Source of the DNA: Atkinsonella hypoxylon
Taxonomy: Eukaryota; Ascomycota; Sordariomycetes; Hypocreales; Clavicipitaceae
NCBI GenBank assembly: GCA_000729835.1
Contig: JFHB01000036.1
Coordinates: 1 to 64,000, forward strand
DNA: 64,000 bases
Direction: 5' to 3'
In this document: positions 33,987 to 46,185 of the stretch, one piece after another
Numbering within the stretch: position 1 is the stretch's first letter
Layout: every line of letters begins with the position of its first letter
Notes under the pieces: generated by a model
What the model saw: the letters and a program-made list of their open reading frames with translations, nothing else
What the model was told of the DNA's origin: nothing
Database searches by the model: none
Position numbers and translations under genes: made by a program

Positions 33987-35428
33987 ATGGCGCTGCCTGA
34001 GGAACTGAAGCCTCCGCTGGAGATGAACAAGGCTGACCCAGGTGCTCATCAATTATGTACGTTCCATGATATATGTCCCTAGACAAGCAATACAAGCTAA
34101 TGGTGGAACAGCTGAGCCAGAAACATCAGACTCAGAGGATCAATTCACAGATGCTCAGTCCAATCCTATGACGCCTCATATAAGCTCGCCTATACCGAGA
34201 ACACTAGTAGAAAAGGTTGATTCTAGTCCTTCCCATGGTGAGGTGCCAGGTACAGAGGCACATAGGATGAGAGCCGCCGATGCGCAGCCCGATGAGATTG
34301 TGGTAACAAATGAGGATACGGACGACTCGAAAACATCATTCGATACGTCGACACCCAGACAAGAGTTTCCCATAACTGTCCTCGAGCTCACACAGTCTGA
34401 CGAGAAAGCATCCCCTACCGCGTCAAGGACACCCAACGCCGATGCCCAACCTGATGTTATACTAGACCCGACGAATGATGACGAACAAGATCATGATAAT
34501 GCAGCACATAGCATGGAAGAGAAAGACGATGATGACTTCGGCGATGATTTTGAGGATTTTAAAGAAGGTGCTCACGATGACGAATTTGACGAATTTGAGG
34601 ACGATTTTCAGCAGCCACAACCTATACTGGCGGCCTCACCAGGCCCGCCACCCACCCAACACTCGCGTATACCATTTGTAAGATGCTCCTATTGAATCTA
34701 CGGCCCATTCAGATTTGCTGATGAAAACCCAGTCAATACCCGACTACGATGGCTTGGGGCCTGATGAGGTCTTGTCAGTGACAGAGCAATGCTTAGATAG
34801 CCTCTTCCCGCGAGAAGAATTAGACACTTCCGTCCCTCAAACTCTGCCACCAGAATCATTCACGTTTTTAACACCAAGATCTGCTTCATTATGGTCACAA
34901 CTCGTCGCACCTCCCCCATTGGCACCCCCAGATTGGATTCGCTCTCGGACTCGACGCTTGTTTCTGGTGTCATTAGGTGTGCCTGTTGACTTGGATGAGA
35001 TCCTGCCCGCATCCAAACAAAAGAAGCTGGTACTACCCTCTCTGAATCCGCGCGCAACATCCCCGCGAAACTCAAGCGATTCGAGATCTACATCGCGGCT
35101 GCGCCAAGGCGAAGGGAATGCGTCGTCAACGTCCATTGACACGCAGGGGAAACCGACTGGGTCTAAAAAGCGAAAAGGACCCCCACCTGAGCCCGAGCTA
35201 GATTTAGTTGCGGCGCGGTATCTTTGTATGACGACTGACGAGGCTCTAGACGGCATGACGAATGAAGAACTCAAGGAGCATGTGTCCAAACTTGAGACAA
35301 TGGAGGGAACTGCGAAGGAAGTTTTGGAATACTGGCGGAAACGAACTGATGAAAAAATAGGGGACCGAGAGGCGTTTGAGGGAGTTATAGAGAACTTGGT
35401 GAAGCATGCACGTAAAGTAAGGAAATAA
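33987..35428 (+). CDS. acidic adaptor-accessory protein, Laa2/aftiphilin-like
   Basis: Three exons (33987-34056, 34112-34677, 34733-35428) give 443 aa. The N-terminal half is disordered and acidic (Ser/Thr/Asp/Glu), with two similar ADAQPD(E/V)I segments. It ends in DDDDFGDDFEDFKEG and DEFDEFEDDFQQPQP, which carry DFxDF-type clathrin-adaptor ear-binding motifs. The C-terminal half is folded: SVTEQCLDSLFPREE, PDWIRSRTRRLFLVSLGVPVDLDEILP, then LVAARYLCMTTDEALDGMTNEELKEHVSKLE and a helical tail. This layout resembles fungal DUF5102 proteins related to yeast Laa2, which recruits Laa1 to AP-1 on the trans-Golgi network. The match is by pattern, so I leave the symbol blank. Intron 2 removes a 55-bp piece with a weak GCTGAT branch; an alternative short acceptor at 34712 would break the frame. 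Confidence 0.6.
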
Positions 35429-35844
35429 TGTGTAAAATAATACACTGGCAAGAGGTCTTTCAGTATATGTAGCCGATTCAAACTTATTCTGATTTCGGAT
35501 TTGAGTCTAGCTGAGTTTTGTATATGACCGCGCCATGATTTTCATAATTTGCAACCTGGGATACAACTTTTACGGCCCACGAAGTACGGTCGCCAGACTC
35601 GAGACATCGAAAGGCCATTAAGGATGCCACTGCCGCTGCTACTGGCAGTTCCTCTTACTCGCATGCAGCGCATATTCCATTCAATCCAAGTATTCACCTT
35701 TCTACCGCCAGCCCTTTTGGTAACACCTAGCGATACTGCTTCTAATCATGGTTCTTGCCATCGCACCCACTCTTGGTGCAGACCGTCTGACCGCGCGAAA
35801 TCACTTCGCTCCTCATCTTATCGTGATCATATGTCTGGCAATGT
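35429..35844. other. intergenic, convergent Laa2-like / eIF2-gamma
   Basis: 416 bp of 3' flanks. No gene is supported; the open frame at 35549-35959 overlaps the last eIF2-gamma exon antisense and shows no family match. Confidence 0.5.
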
Positions 35845-37537
35845 TTACGCCGTGCTAGGCTCCAAAGTGACACCGCTGGTATACAAGAAGCGAATTAGTT
35901 CTGCCCTCTCTGCACAAAGGGTATTTTCCCTCTGTACTCTAAAACCAGAGAATTCATGAATTGGTGGGTGTCAAACTTACGCGGTAATTGTGGCCCATCC
36001 GATCAGACGCCAGTGCTTCTCGATACGTCTCGACAAGGCAATTTTCTCTCCGATACTCGTGCAAGCGGGAGAGACGAGAACAAGCTTCGCAGCATCGTTT
36101 AGGACTGCGCTTACGCGGCAGCCGAGACTGCTACTTCCGATATTTACCATGATGAATTCGTTTTGCGCGAGCTTTGCTACCTTGGCTTGCTTGCCATCTG
36201 CGGTTCGGACACCGAGCAGACGACGTAGCAGATAGAAATTGACCTCAATTTCAGTATATATTTCGGGGAGACGGCCCTTGAGACCGAGAACGAAACCTAC
36301 AAGACGATCGGCTCGGCAGAGTGTGGGGTCAATACGGGTACCGACACCGATCAGACCACCAGGCACGGCGTACTTGAGATCGTTGGCCTCAGAGTTGAGT
36401 GACACGACACGAGAGTAAATGGGTGTGCACTTCAGGGAACCGTCTGCATCGCGAGATACGATACCAGGACGAATCTCAATCTCGTCGCCGAGCTTTACGA
36501 CACCATGCAAGATACTGCCGCCGGCAACACCACCCTTGAGGTCATCAATCTCAGCACCAGGCTTATTGACGTCAAATGATCGAATGACAATCATCTGTGG
36601 GTCCAAAGTGAAGTCTCTTGGGGGTACAGGAATAGTGTTGACAATTGCTTCGTTGACGGCGTCGATGTTGAACTTGAGCTGGGCGGAAATAGGGATGACA
36701 GGTGACTTGCCAGCCACGGTTCCTCGAATAAACTTGAGAATTGACTCGTACTGTTGCTGGGCAGCCTCTTCTCTCATCAGATCGACCTTGTTTTGTAAAA
36801 TTATGATCTTGTCAAGCTTCATGATCTCGATAGCGGCCAAATGCTCAGAGGTCTGGGGCTGGGGGCAAGATTCATTGCCAGCAATGAGAAGAAGAGCTGC
36901 ATCCATAACGGCGGCACCGCTAAGCATGGTACTCATAAGAATATCGTGGCCAGGGCAATCGACGAAACTATGGGAGGTTAGTTGACCTTATGATTTCAAC
37001 ACGGCGCATCGAATGCAGAATGACTCACGAGACGTGTCTCAGTAGCCTGTATCGACCATTACAACTCGGAATCTCACACGGAGGATCAATCTCTTTGTCA
37101 CTCTTATAGCTTCGGTAGCATCCTGGTCTCGGGCAGCCACCGTCACACTTATAAATCTTGGCATTGGCGTAACCGAGCTTGATGGTGATGTTTCGAATCA
37201 GCTCGTTCTTGAAACGAACAGTCTGCACCCCTGAAATAGCTTTGACAACAGTGGATTTCCCGTGAGCGACATGACCAATGGTACCAATGTTGATAGTCGC
37301 TTGACGCGCAATAATCTCGGGAGTGAGAGGGGTGAGGCTTGCGACATCGAGATCTTTGGGATCGGTCTGCGGTGGCAGCGGGGGTCTTTGGACTGCAGGC
37401 TCGGGATCGGTAGATTTTTTCAAAGCAGACTTTAAAGGCTTGTCCTCAAAGGCATCGTTGATCTCGTTGTGCTCGATGGATTCCCCAGAGTCGGACTCGG
37501 AGTCAATGTCGTCGTACTTGCGGTCCTCGTTCGACAT
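35845..37537 (-). CDS. gcd11: translation initiation factor eIF2 subunit gamma
   Basis: Three exons on the minus strand: 37537-37029, 36967-35981 and a 31-bp last exon 35875-35845. Total 508 aa. eIF2-gamma is the GTPase subunit that binds Met-tRNAi and GTP to form the ternary complex. The G domain shows G1 [12 protein letters not shown]3 VDCPGHD (spanning intron 1), and G4 ILQNKVD. The zinc-ribbon-like insert has its Cys residues ([17 protein letters not shown]...PPCEIPSC). Domains II and III follow ([57 protein letters not shown]). The end [10 protein letters not shown] is completed by exon 3 to GVTLEPSTA. Without that exon the protein would stop at a donor-site TAA. The N-terminal 60 residues are acidic and disordered. 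Confidence 0.95.
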
Positions 37538-40500
37538 GGTGGGTGCGAGGGTTTGGCGGGGCTGATTATTTCGAATATGAGCTAGGGCAGCGTGGAATAG
37601 GGCGAAATTTTGTCACCGGTGTTCGGAAAAGAAATGCAATCAATAACTTAAATAGTTCCACACTGGCGAACCGCTAATCCGTGTTGCTGTGTGAATACTA
37701 CAACTCTTGGGAGGATTTCGCCTTGAAGTAGCAAAATTCATCGTGTGCAGTCATCGAGAGGTGACCCCACACTAGTCCTTTTTGGGAAGATAAACTGATA
37801 ACCAGCGTTGGTGCCCCTCCTCGGCTGAACATCGGCTGGCGCTAGGTTCGTAGGCACTTAGGTAATATATAGAGAGGACTCACGTTGACATTAGTATGAA
37901 GTGCAAGACATAGTTGAAAATACGTAATTAGATATCAGTTATTATTATATCAAAATCCAGAATTTTCGTGAGAAATTACGGCGCAAGCCAAGGGGAATCG
38001 CTTGTCGGATTTTAATGAAAATGCCTGATTCAACCAATTTAGTAATGTGAGCTGCAATGATGGATGTCAATAGTCAACATCAGCACCGTCGATCAAGGCC
38101 CTTCGTCATCAAGATCTTCGCAGTAGCAAAAACACTGTGGAAAGTGTCGATCACTATTGTAGTTGACAACTATGTGGCTATGATGCCGATATATTCGGCT
38201 GGCACGAGAGCAGTAAATACCTCCAATCTAACCACCATCACGCACTAACCTAGATTCTGATGACAGTGCAGCGACCGATGTGTAATTAATGGTAAGACAG
38301 CTAAACATATCCTAGACACACAAGCATGAGATCTATGCTATTTCCGGCCCATCTTGTTAGAGCTTACGAGCTGATGGCTGTCAATATGACCTGGGTTGGC
38401 GCCCGATAAGGACGGATACTTGGTATAAGAATTACTCTGGAACGTTGGCGACGGAGGTCTCTAGTCACCTTAACACAAAGTTGGGTTCTATTCAGGCCAG
38501 ATTAAGTGTTCGATAAACGCAGTCTTTTCCAACTCAGGCCAAGCAAGCAATCCACCAATTCCCGAGTTATATGCTCAGTAGTGCAGGCCCAAGAACATTC
38601 GGTAGCGCCAACGGCTGTACTAATGTCAAGGTTGCAACGGGATGCGCTAGCGGCTTTGTGTACGACGCCCGAGCCTGGATCAGTTCATGCTGGAAACCTG
38701 ATGCTGACGGGATATTCCTAGGCCAGATGCCGTTCTCAAGTCGCCGGTGCAGAAGTTGCATGGCGGCCAAGAGATGTTTATTGGTGGTCAGAGACTAGGG
38801 GAACCCCACTCTCAGCGCGCAGCGATGCTGTGGACTGCGGAAATGGTGAGCTTGAATGCTTGCTTGAATGCATGAGAGAAATGCTGATAAGGATCGCACA
38901 GCAGTGCACAGATGCAGACGCTTAAAATATCTCAACTGGTTTGCTGCAGCGAATCCTGATGCTGGCATTGCCGCCCAGATGCTGCACGGTGGCTGGAACC
39001 TAGTCAAGTCGTCACAGCGCAAGGCACTGTGATTCGTCCAGCGGGGGTGGGGATGGACTGCAGCTCCCCTGTCGAGCTCTCTGTGGCCGCTGTGGCAGGC
39101 CGACCCGTGCTAATGCTGCGTCCAATCAGTGCGTTAGAATGGGATCGCCAGTGAGCGGCAAGGCGATGCCCCAGAAGCGCGAGTATCTCACCGCATGTTT
39201 TCTCCCAGAAGAAACTTTTATGATACTTGGTATCACACGTTAAGATCTTCCATCATCTATCGCAACCTTCACCTTCAATGTCCTTCAACAATCAGGGCCT
39301 CTAACAATTGGGACCTTCGTCCACCAGAGCTGCAACCTCACTCGCAACCCTTGTTCAAAACACTTGCAACCATTCCTTTTTAGGCTTAGCACCGACTGCA
39401 TGCTCAGCTGTTGCATTTCATCTCACCTCACAAACCACCATCGACAGCATGCGGGACAAGTTGAACACGCACCAAGTGACAAGGACGACTGGCAAAGATG
39501 GAGGGTAGAAGTTCACTAGCCGCCGCAAGGGTCCAGCAGCTTGCACCAACCACATCGACGTGCCGGCATCGTATCCATCTTCAACTCCCACCCCGGCGCC
39601 AATTCACCACTACCTAGAGCCAGATGGCTCCTGCGACGCACCATGATGGCAGCGCTGCCCATGTCTGCCCGTCTGCCCGCATGTGCCCACGGACTCCGAG
39701 CAATAAGTCACCGGAAATGCTGGTTGAGCACTCGCATGCGCATCCCGCCCCCATCCATCAGCAGTGAAGAAAGGTGCTTCCCTCTCCGCTGGATTGCCAG
39801 ACCAACAGCAGGTAAACTCACATATCAATAGCAATCCCCTCTTGAAAAATTGACTCTTGGTAAGAGTCGATTCTCTTCCAATTGTTTGGTTGACCGAGAC
39901 GGTGTTTTGTATACAAAAGCTTATCATTGACACCTCAACGCTGGCGTCATCTCGTGTAAGTGTCTCATTGCTTCGTTACCACCATCTCTGGATGCGCCCA
40001 CCACTCCCCTTCATCACCACGCCATAGAGATATGAGATCTTGAAATAACCCCAGAGGAATGTCTCTGCTATGACGCTCCAACGCCACATCCGTTTGGCTC
40101 CTTCGGTCGGCGCCTATTGAATCAAGCCATCCATTGCCTGTGCCTATCAGAGGCTGTATACCCTACCCGTCAGCTTCCGTGCATGATCTTCCATTCACAT
40201 CTCATTTTTTCACTTACAGTCTCCACGCCCGTTGACTAGGTCGGCGGCTGAGTGCTGTCGAATCAGAGTGCTGTCGAATGAGGGCTGCCAGCCTTGGGGT
40301 CTTTAGCCGCCGTACTAAAAACTGCTCGGCTCCCTCTTCATACTCCAAACTGTTGGGACCTCTCTTTTCCTCGTTTAGCTGGTCTCTACATCTTTTCCTT
40401 GTCTCTTTGCTTTTGTTTCTCCCGCTTTTTATTTTATTTTCCATTTTGGACATATTTGCTTACAGCTGGCTTGGAAGCATGGTCCACCGTCGTTCCTAGT

Positions 40501-40596
40501 AGTTACGACGTATATTACACAGGAAGATTTGTCTTGACCTCACCTTTCTGTTTATCTCATATATATCGAAGGAAAAAAAAAACATAAGACTGCATA
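37538..40596. other. 3-kb spacer upstream of the HAM-8-like gene
   Basis: I find no supported gene. Small open frames (38057-38248, 38506-38721, 39541-39831 and others) lack family likeness and exon continuity. The last ~700 bp are strongly CT-rich on the plus strand (for example 39230-39400, 39960-40480), typical of a filamentous-fungus promoter and long 5' leader. A homopurine tract ending A10 precedes the start codon. Confidence 0.45.
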
Positions 40597-42273
40597 ATGG
40601 CTGGGAAAGGTCCGTCATGAGACAGCAAGCTCACTATTTTTCGTGTTGATTAGCGAAGCTAACATGATGATGGCTTCACGACAGGCTTTGATGAGAAGAA
40701 GCGGCCTGCCGCATTGAACCTGACACCCAAGCGATCGGATTCATCTTCCACAGATAACTCGCTCAAGGTGCCACGAACACCTCGTTTCGCAGAAGCTACT
40801 TCTGTGAACTCACCCGTCGACATGAACAAGTCACCATTTGCCGACCCAGAGAAGCCCCAAACGGCTTACTCACAAGAGCCCGGTGTAGTTGGGTTTGGAT
40901 ACATTAACAACGCACAAGATTCCACGAATGGACCCAAATCACCGCTCAAGAGTGCCATGAAGGTGCCAGGAACACCTGCCAGACAACTCAACCCTCTCAG
41001 CCCGACATTCCGAGAAGAGCAGATTCTTGAGAAGAGGGAGACCCAAAATGACAAGGACCAAGCCAAGGATGTTGTATGTGAACGGCAACCCCTTTGATTC
41101 GTAGGCTGAATCATAACTAACAATTGCACTTGTAGAAAATGAAGACTCGTGTGCGCATGGCCAAGTTTGCCCTACGTGGTGTCAACTTCGGCTGTTCCCT
41201 GATTATCCTGTCCATGCTCTCAACGTCATTTGCCATCTTTAACTCGACCAAGTCGTTGGCCGCAGCCAGCAAATTCACTCCTTGGGCCCCCAACACCGAG
41301 TCGTCGGCCTGGCCTCAGAAGCTCACTCTTGCCATGGCTTGTGTCTCCCTATTTGCTTGTATTCTGGTCTTCCTCGCATACTGTCGCGGTGGACATAAGA
41401 GAGCTACCAAGGTCAACACGTACTACACCATGTTTGCTATTGGTTGGGTGAGTTTGGATCTGTATTAATGGACACCTCATCATAGAAAGCAGCTAACAAC
41501 AATCTAAGTTCATCTTGAGCATGCTCCTCTGGGTGATCACTGCCGTCATCTTCCAGCACAGCAAAAATAATAGCAACAATAAGGACATGTGGGGATGGGC
41601 ATGTGCGAACAATGAACGTTCCCAAATCTATGCCGACAAGATCGACTATGTCCTCGTCTGCCGTCTCCAGAACTGGTCTCTCATCTGCATCGTTATTGAA
41701 GTTGTTGTCGAGGTCATGAGCATCTTGCTCTACAGTGTCGTCTTTTACCGATTCTACTCGAAGCGCCGCCTTATGAAGTCCATGGACATGCGGGACCGCG
41801 CTCGTTCCGATCTTTACCTCGCCCAGCTTCGCAGCCAGTCTGCACCCAACACGCCCGGATTCGGCCCCAAGTCTCCCGGCTACTCCATCTACGGCCCCAA
41901 ATCGCCGGCCCTAAGCCAATACGCCATGTCTCCCCGTCATCCTCCTGCCGCCTACAGAAACCTCTCCGACATCGACGAGTCAAACCCCTTCACTCCCGGA
42001 GGCAACGTGGCAGTACCTCAATCACAGTTTGCCTCTCCACAGACCGGCTTCAAGCTGCAAGCACCTCCCGCCAAGGCTCCGTCTGCAACCCCCAAGACAA
42101 TCCAAGCCGCCTTCTCACCCACTGCTCCTCGAGCACCCTCGCCACCTCAGCATGCTCCCCAGGCAGCTGACGAGCCAACGTATGAGGCGGTTCCTATTCC
42201 CAGCGCCTATGCCGGCCAGGCCATTAAGAGCCCGCCTCCTCAACAGACGACTTTTGGTAGCCAAGGCAGATGA
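40597..42273 (+). CDS. four-TM fungal plasma-membrane protein, HAM-8-like
   Basis: Four exons (40597-40609, 40685-41073, 41136-41447, 41509-42273) give 492 aa; exon 1 is only 13 bp. The N-terminal ~140 residues are cytosolic and phosphosite-like, with SP/TP motifs (LTPKRSDSSSTDNSLKVPRTPRF, SPLKSAMKVPGTPARQ). Four membrane segments follow: about FGCSLIILSMLSTSFAIF, LTLAMACVSLFACILVFLAY, FILSMLLWVITAVIF and LICIVIEVVVEVMSILLYSVVFY. An extracellular loop with Cys (WGWACANNERSQIYADKIDYVLVCRLQNW) links TM3 and TM4. The C-tail is Pro/Ser/Ala-rich with SAPNTPGFGPKSPGYS repeats. This layout resembles proteins annotated as hyphal anastomosis HAM-8, required for cell fusion in Neurospora. The family call is from memory of similar sequences and is moderate. 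Confidence 0.65.
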
Positions 42274-43510
42274 TAAAGGATGAGTAGGATGAACGTTTTG
42301 ATGAGATTGCGCAACCTTAATTCAACGCTGTTCAAGGCTTAGGTCAGGCCCTAACACTGCGTCAGCCTTCTTTCTTGTATGTCCATAAAACCAGACACGA
42401 GCCAGAGCTCGAGTCCATAACAGTAGTCTGTTAAAGGGAGTTATATTGTGACCCGGCGCAACAGGCTGCACGAGTCAGGGACTCGGATTATGACACGAGG
42501 GCGCCATTAGGGCACGCTAGGATGTAAGCCCTTAGAGGAAGCCCATAACGTCTCTTATGTATGATAGTTTATCTATCTGGCGAGCTAGCCATCTACGTGC
42601 CGCCACGTTCCTTGATCGTTACAGCACATTACGTGTGAGATCTAGCATACGTAATAGTAGTGGCGATAGGTTAGATAGGTTAGAATATAACTTGACTTGG
42701 TCGGGACATAAAGAGCTTAAATTAACAATGCCATCAGTTTCATTTTCCACGAGTGAGAATTGTCGGTGATGCAAGTTCGAGGAAAGTAGTTAATCATTGG
42801 TGACTTTTGAAATCCGTAATTCTACAGACGCCTTGTACCTAGTGTAAACTCCCATGTATTTGGCTAACATCCTGGTTGGTAACCACTTCACAGCGTCATG
42901 GCTGTCATAGGGATACAGGGCGCTGGACATGTTTCTAGCGGTTGCTCTGTCTCGTCATGTCATGTCTAGCTTGGTTATCCTAACCTGCGTATCAGAACTT
43001 AATGCCTCGTGTGAGATTAACAATTCAGTCTTCATGAATTAGCAACTCCTAGCTACAGACACCATAGACGACAAAACAAGGGAAATAGATAAGAAGAAAC
43101 TATTGCATTACTTTTGGTAAGCCCCACCGGCACCTTGCTCATCAAGATGCATTAGACAGCTTCTTCGGAGGCCTTCGTCACGCAGCTATTGCATTCATCT
43201 GTAATACCTAGCCGAGGCCTCACTATCCGTGCAGATATGAAAAAATGAGTGTCATACTGGGGCCAGTAGCCTCGGCTCAGAAATGCCAACTCTAGAGAAC
43301 CGCGAATCTATCAAGCGAGCTACGACAAAGGAAACAACTTGGTTACAATAAACCCCCCTACCCCTCCTACCCCGGCCAAAAGATGTCAAACTACTATCGC
43401 AGTGAAAGGCTGCTGAATGACGGAGCAGCCCGAGAAAGGAAGTTATTGGACAAGGATAATCTGTTGCGGAAAGAGAGAGATAAATAAAAAGTGATTGACC
43501 TTTTTCGAAG
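42274..43510. other. intergenic, convergent HAM-8-like / eIF4A
   Basis: 1.2 kb of 3' flanking DNA, AT-rich with scattered short repeats. The eIF4A 3' UTR probably occupies 43250-43510. No gene is supported. Confidence 0.45.
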
Positions 43511-43705
43511 TTAGATGAGATCAGCAACATTCATGGGCATTTCCTCGATCTGGGTGCTGTAAAACTGTTCAATTTCACGCATCATGCGAACATCCTCGGC
43601 AGTGACGAAGTTGATGGCAACGCCCTTTCGGCCGAATCGACCACCGCGACCGATACGGTGGATATAGTTCTCACGGTTAGCGGGGAGGTCGTAGTTAATG
43701 ACAAG

Positions 43706-43737
<32 letters not shown>

Positions 43738-45045
43738 GTAAGTCGGTGGCAATCAGGACACGAGAAGAACCAGATCGAAATTCCTTCATAATCAGGTCGC
43801 GCTGAGCCTGGTCCATGTCACCATGCATAGCAGAGACTGTGAAGTCACGAGCGGTAAGCTTGTCCGTGAGCCAGTCAACCTTTCTGCGGGTGTTGCAGAA
43901 GATGACGGCCTGGGTGATGGTGACAGTCTCATATAAGTCAGAGAGAGTGTCTAGCTTCCACTCTTCCTTCTCAACAGCAATATAGAACTGCTTGATACCT
44001 TCCAGGGTAAGCTCGTCCTTCTTGACCAGGATACGGACAGGGTCGCGCATGAAACGGGTGGTAACCTCGAGCACGTCCTGGGGCATGGTCGCGGACAAGA
44101 GGACAACTTGAGTAGACTGGGGCAAGAGCTGGAAGATGTCATAGATCTGGTCGGTGAAACCACGAGACAACATTTCGTCAGCCTCGTCAAGGACGAACAT
44201 CTTCATAGCATCAGTCTTGAGGAAACGACGCTGAATCATGTCGTGGACGCGACCAGGAGTACCGACGACGACCGGAGGGCCGTCTTGAAGGGCCTTCATG
44301 TCCTCACGGACGCTGGTACCACCAATGCAAGCATGACACTCAACGTTCATGAAGTCACCGATAGCGACAACAACCTTCTGGATCTGCTGAGCAAGCTCAC
44401 GAGTGGGAGCCAGGATGAGGGCCTGGCACTGCTTGACCGTGGGGTCAATCTTCTGAAGAACGGAAATAGAGAAAGTAGCCGTCTTGCCAGTACCAGACTG
44501 GGCCTGGGCAATAACATCATGGCCCTTGATGACGGGCATAATGGCACGCTGCTGAATAGCAGAAGGACGCTCAAAACCGTAGGCGTAGACTAAGGCATTC
44601 AACAGTCAGACGCATGGACATGTATATCAAGCCTGCTCGAGTTGTGTGCACAGATTGTGACGATTTCGGCGGAACAGGCGCACGGGTAAATTGAGTCTAC
44701 TCACCACCTCGCAGAAGCTCAGCTTTGAGATTCATGTCATCGAAAGAGTCGACGGTCTCATCATAGTTGGACTCGATCTGTCCTGTATACAGAGTTTGGG
44801 GTTAGCGATCTTGCGCTCAAAATTTCCCATGTTCTGGGTGGTGGGGCAGGCGAGGCGGGCCAGAGTGTAGCAGCATCGTGGGGTCTTGACCGACATGGGC
44901 GGAACGCGCGCAATTTTTGACTTCCATCTAACGATGCTGACTCCGTCACGACACCTCTTGACCTTTTGGTAACAAAGGCGAGAATCCGTCAGAATATGTT
45001 GAACTCACCCTCGGGGACGTCTTCGAGTCCCTTGTCGGTAGCCAT
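43511..45045 (-). CDS. tif1: translation initiation factor eIF4A (DEAD-box helicase)
   Basis: Three exons on the minus strand (45045-45009, 44782-44705, 44589-43511) give 397 aa. Exon 1 encodes [12 protein letters not shown]; the first intron is long (226 bp), as often seen in highly expressed fungal genes. eIF4A unwinds 5' leader structure as part of eIF4F. Motifs: Q motif ([12 protein letters not shown]), I (AQSGTGKT), Ia (PTRELAQQ), GG (CIGGT), Ib (TPGR), II ([12 protein letters not shown]), III (LLSATMP), IV ([10 protein letters not shown]), V ([10 protein letters not shown]) and VI ([13 protein letters not shown]). The end ...[11 protein letters not shown] is the conserved eIF4A terminus. 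Both the short length and the missing N-terminal extension separate it from Fal1 (eIF4A-III). Confidence 0.97.
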
Positions 45046-46185
45046 GATTGCGGTTTGGTGGTCGGAAAATCTAGATCAAGCGCAGCCCGATCTAGATAGA
45101 TGATGTGAAAGACGCGGGGTGACGAAGTCGTGAGAAGAAAATCGCAGGATCCTCACTGGGAAGACTGCAACGGTCGTAAAAGAAAAATTAAAGTCGTCTA
45201 GATTCGTATGCCCTCGTAAAAAGCGAGAGCTGAAACGTAATCTAGGAAAGATTCGTGATATCTTGTAGTGATGCTCCTTGGAGGAAAGGGTTGAGGAGAG
45301 AGAAAAATTGTCTGCTGAGGGGCGTTGGTTGCTTGTAAATTTTTTGCCTGCCCACCTTGCGATGGCCAATCAGAGACAGTATGCGGCTGTTGGCCCCACG
45401 CTTAGGGTACCTTTTGGGTGTACCACGCCTGTCTAGTTGTGCTTTTATTTTTTTTTTTGCTGGACCGTCCGTCGCTATCGACCAGCGTGCTTGTGGATTA
45501 GCAAGTGGTTATCTAATCTACCTTATTCGCGTGCGCGGGCTTCATTATTTATTTTTTTTTTCGGTTTGTTGCCACACTTGGCGTAATATCATGTCGCGTC
45601 CAGCCATACTTGGTAATGCTAATCTACCAGGTGCCTAGGCACCTACAGTGGGTGTGAGGTACTGACAACTGTTCCAGCCCACTGTCAGCATGCTGGTTAC
45701 CAAGAATCAACGATGACTGTCATTACGTGGATTTCTATCTTGGTGCGCCCGGCTTTGCTCCAGCTCCTGCATCTGACGGCTGTTTCGTTCCTGCGACCAC
45801 GGAGTATGGAGTGGTTCTTGGAGAATTATTGTGTGCCACCCCTTGCCGGTGTCGTTTTGGGCTGCGCGTGTGTCGTATTACTGCTGCGCAGGCATACGCT
45901 CCAGACAGTGGCTCGTATTGGCCTCTACTGCTAGCCGGCCACCAATTTTCATCTGGGTCTGCTTCGCTTCGTCTCGTCTGACTCACTCACTCCGCGCAAA
46001 ATCATCACACTAGCTCCATTGGTTGCCCAGAACTGAAACGAAGTGACGAAGCCACCGCTGATAGTCGACCATCGTATGAAACACCACGGCACAGAGTGGT
46101 ATCTGCCCTCTATTACCTGCAATTACACAACCTCGAGGAATTCCCCTTGTATCAGCTCTCGGTCGCTGCCACTTCAGTGCTAGCC
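45046..46185. promoter_or_regulatory. divergent promoter eIF4A / F-box-JmjC gene
   Basis: 1.1 kb between start codons on opposite strands. It contains T-rich tracts at 45443-45459 and 45545-45561 and a CCAGGTGCCTAGGCACCT palindrome-like block at 45629-45646. No gene is supported. Confidence 0.45.

Noticed and set aside
44108..44593. 161-aa ORF opposite eIF4A
   Set aside because: Antisense shadow of a highly conserved gene with strong codon bias.
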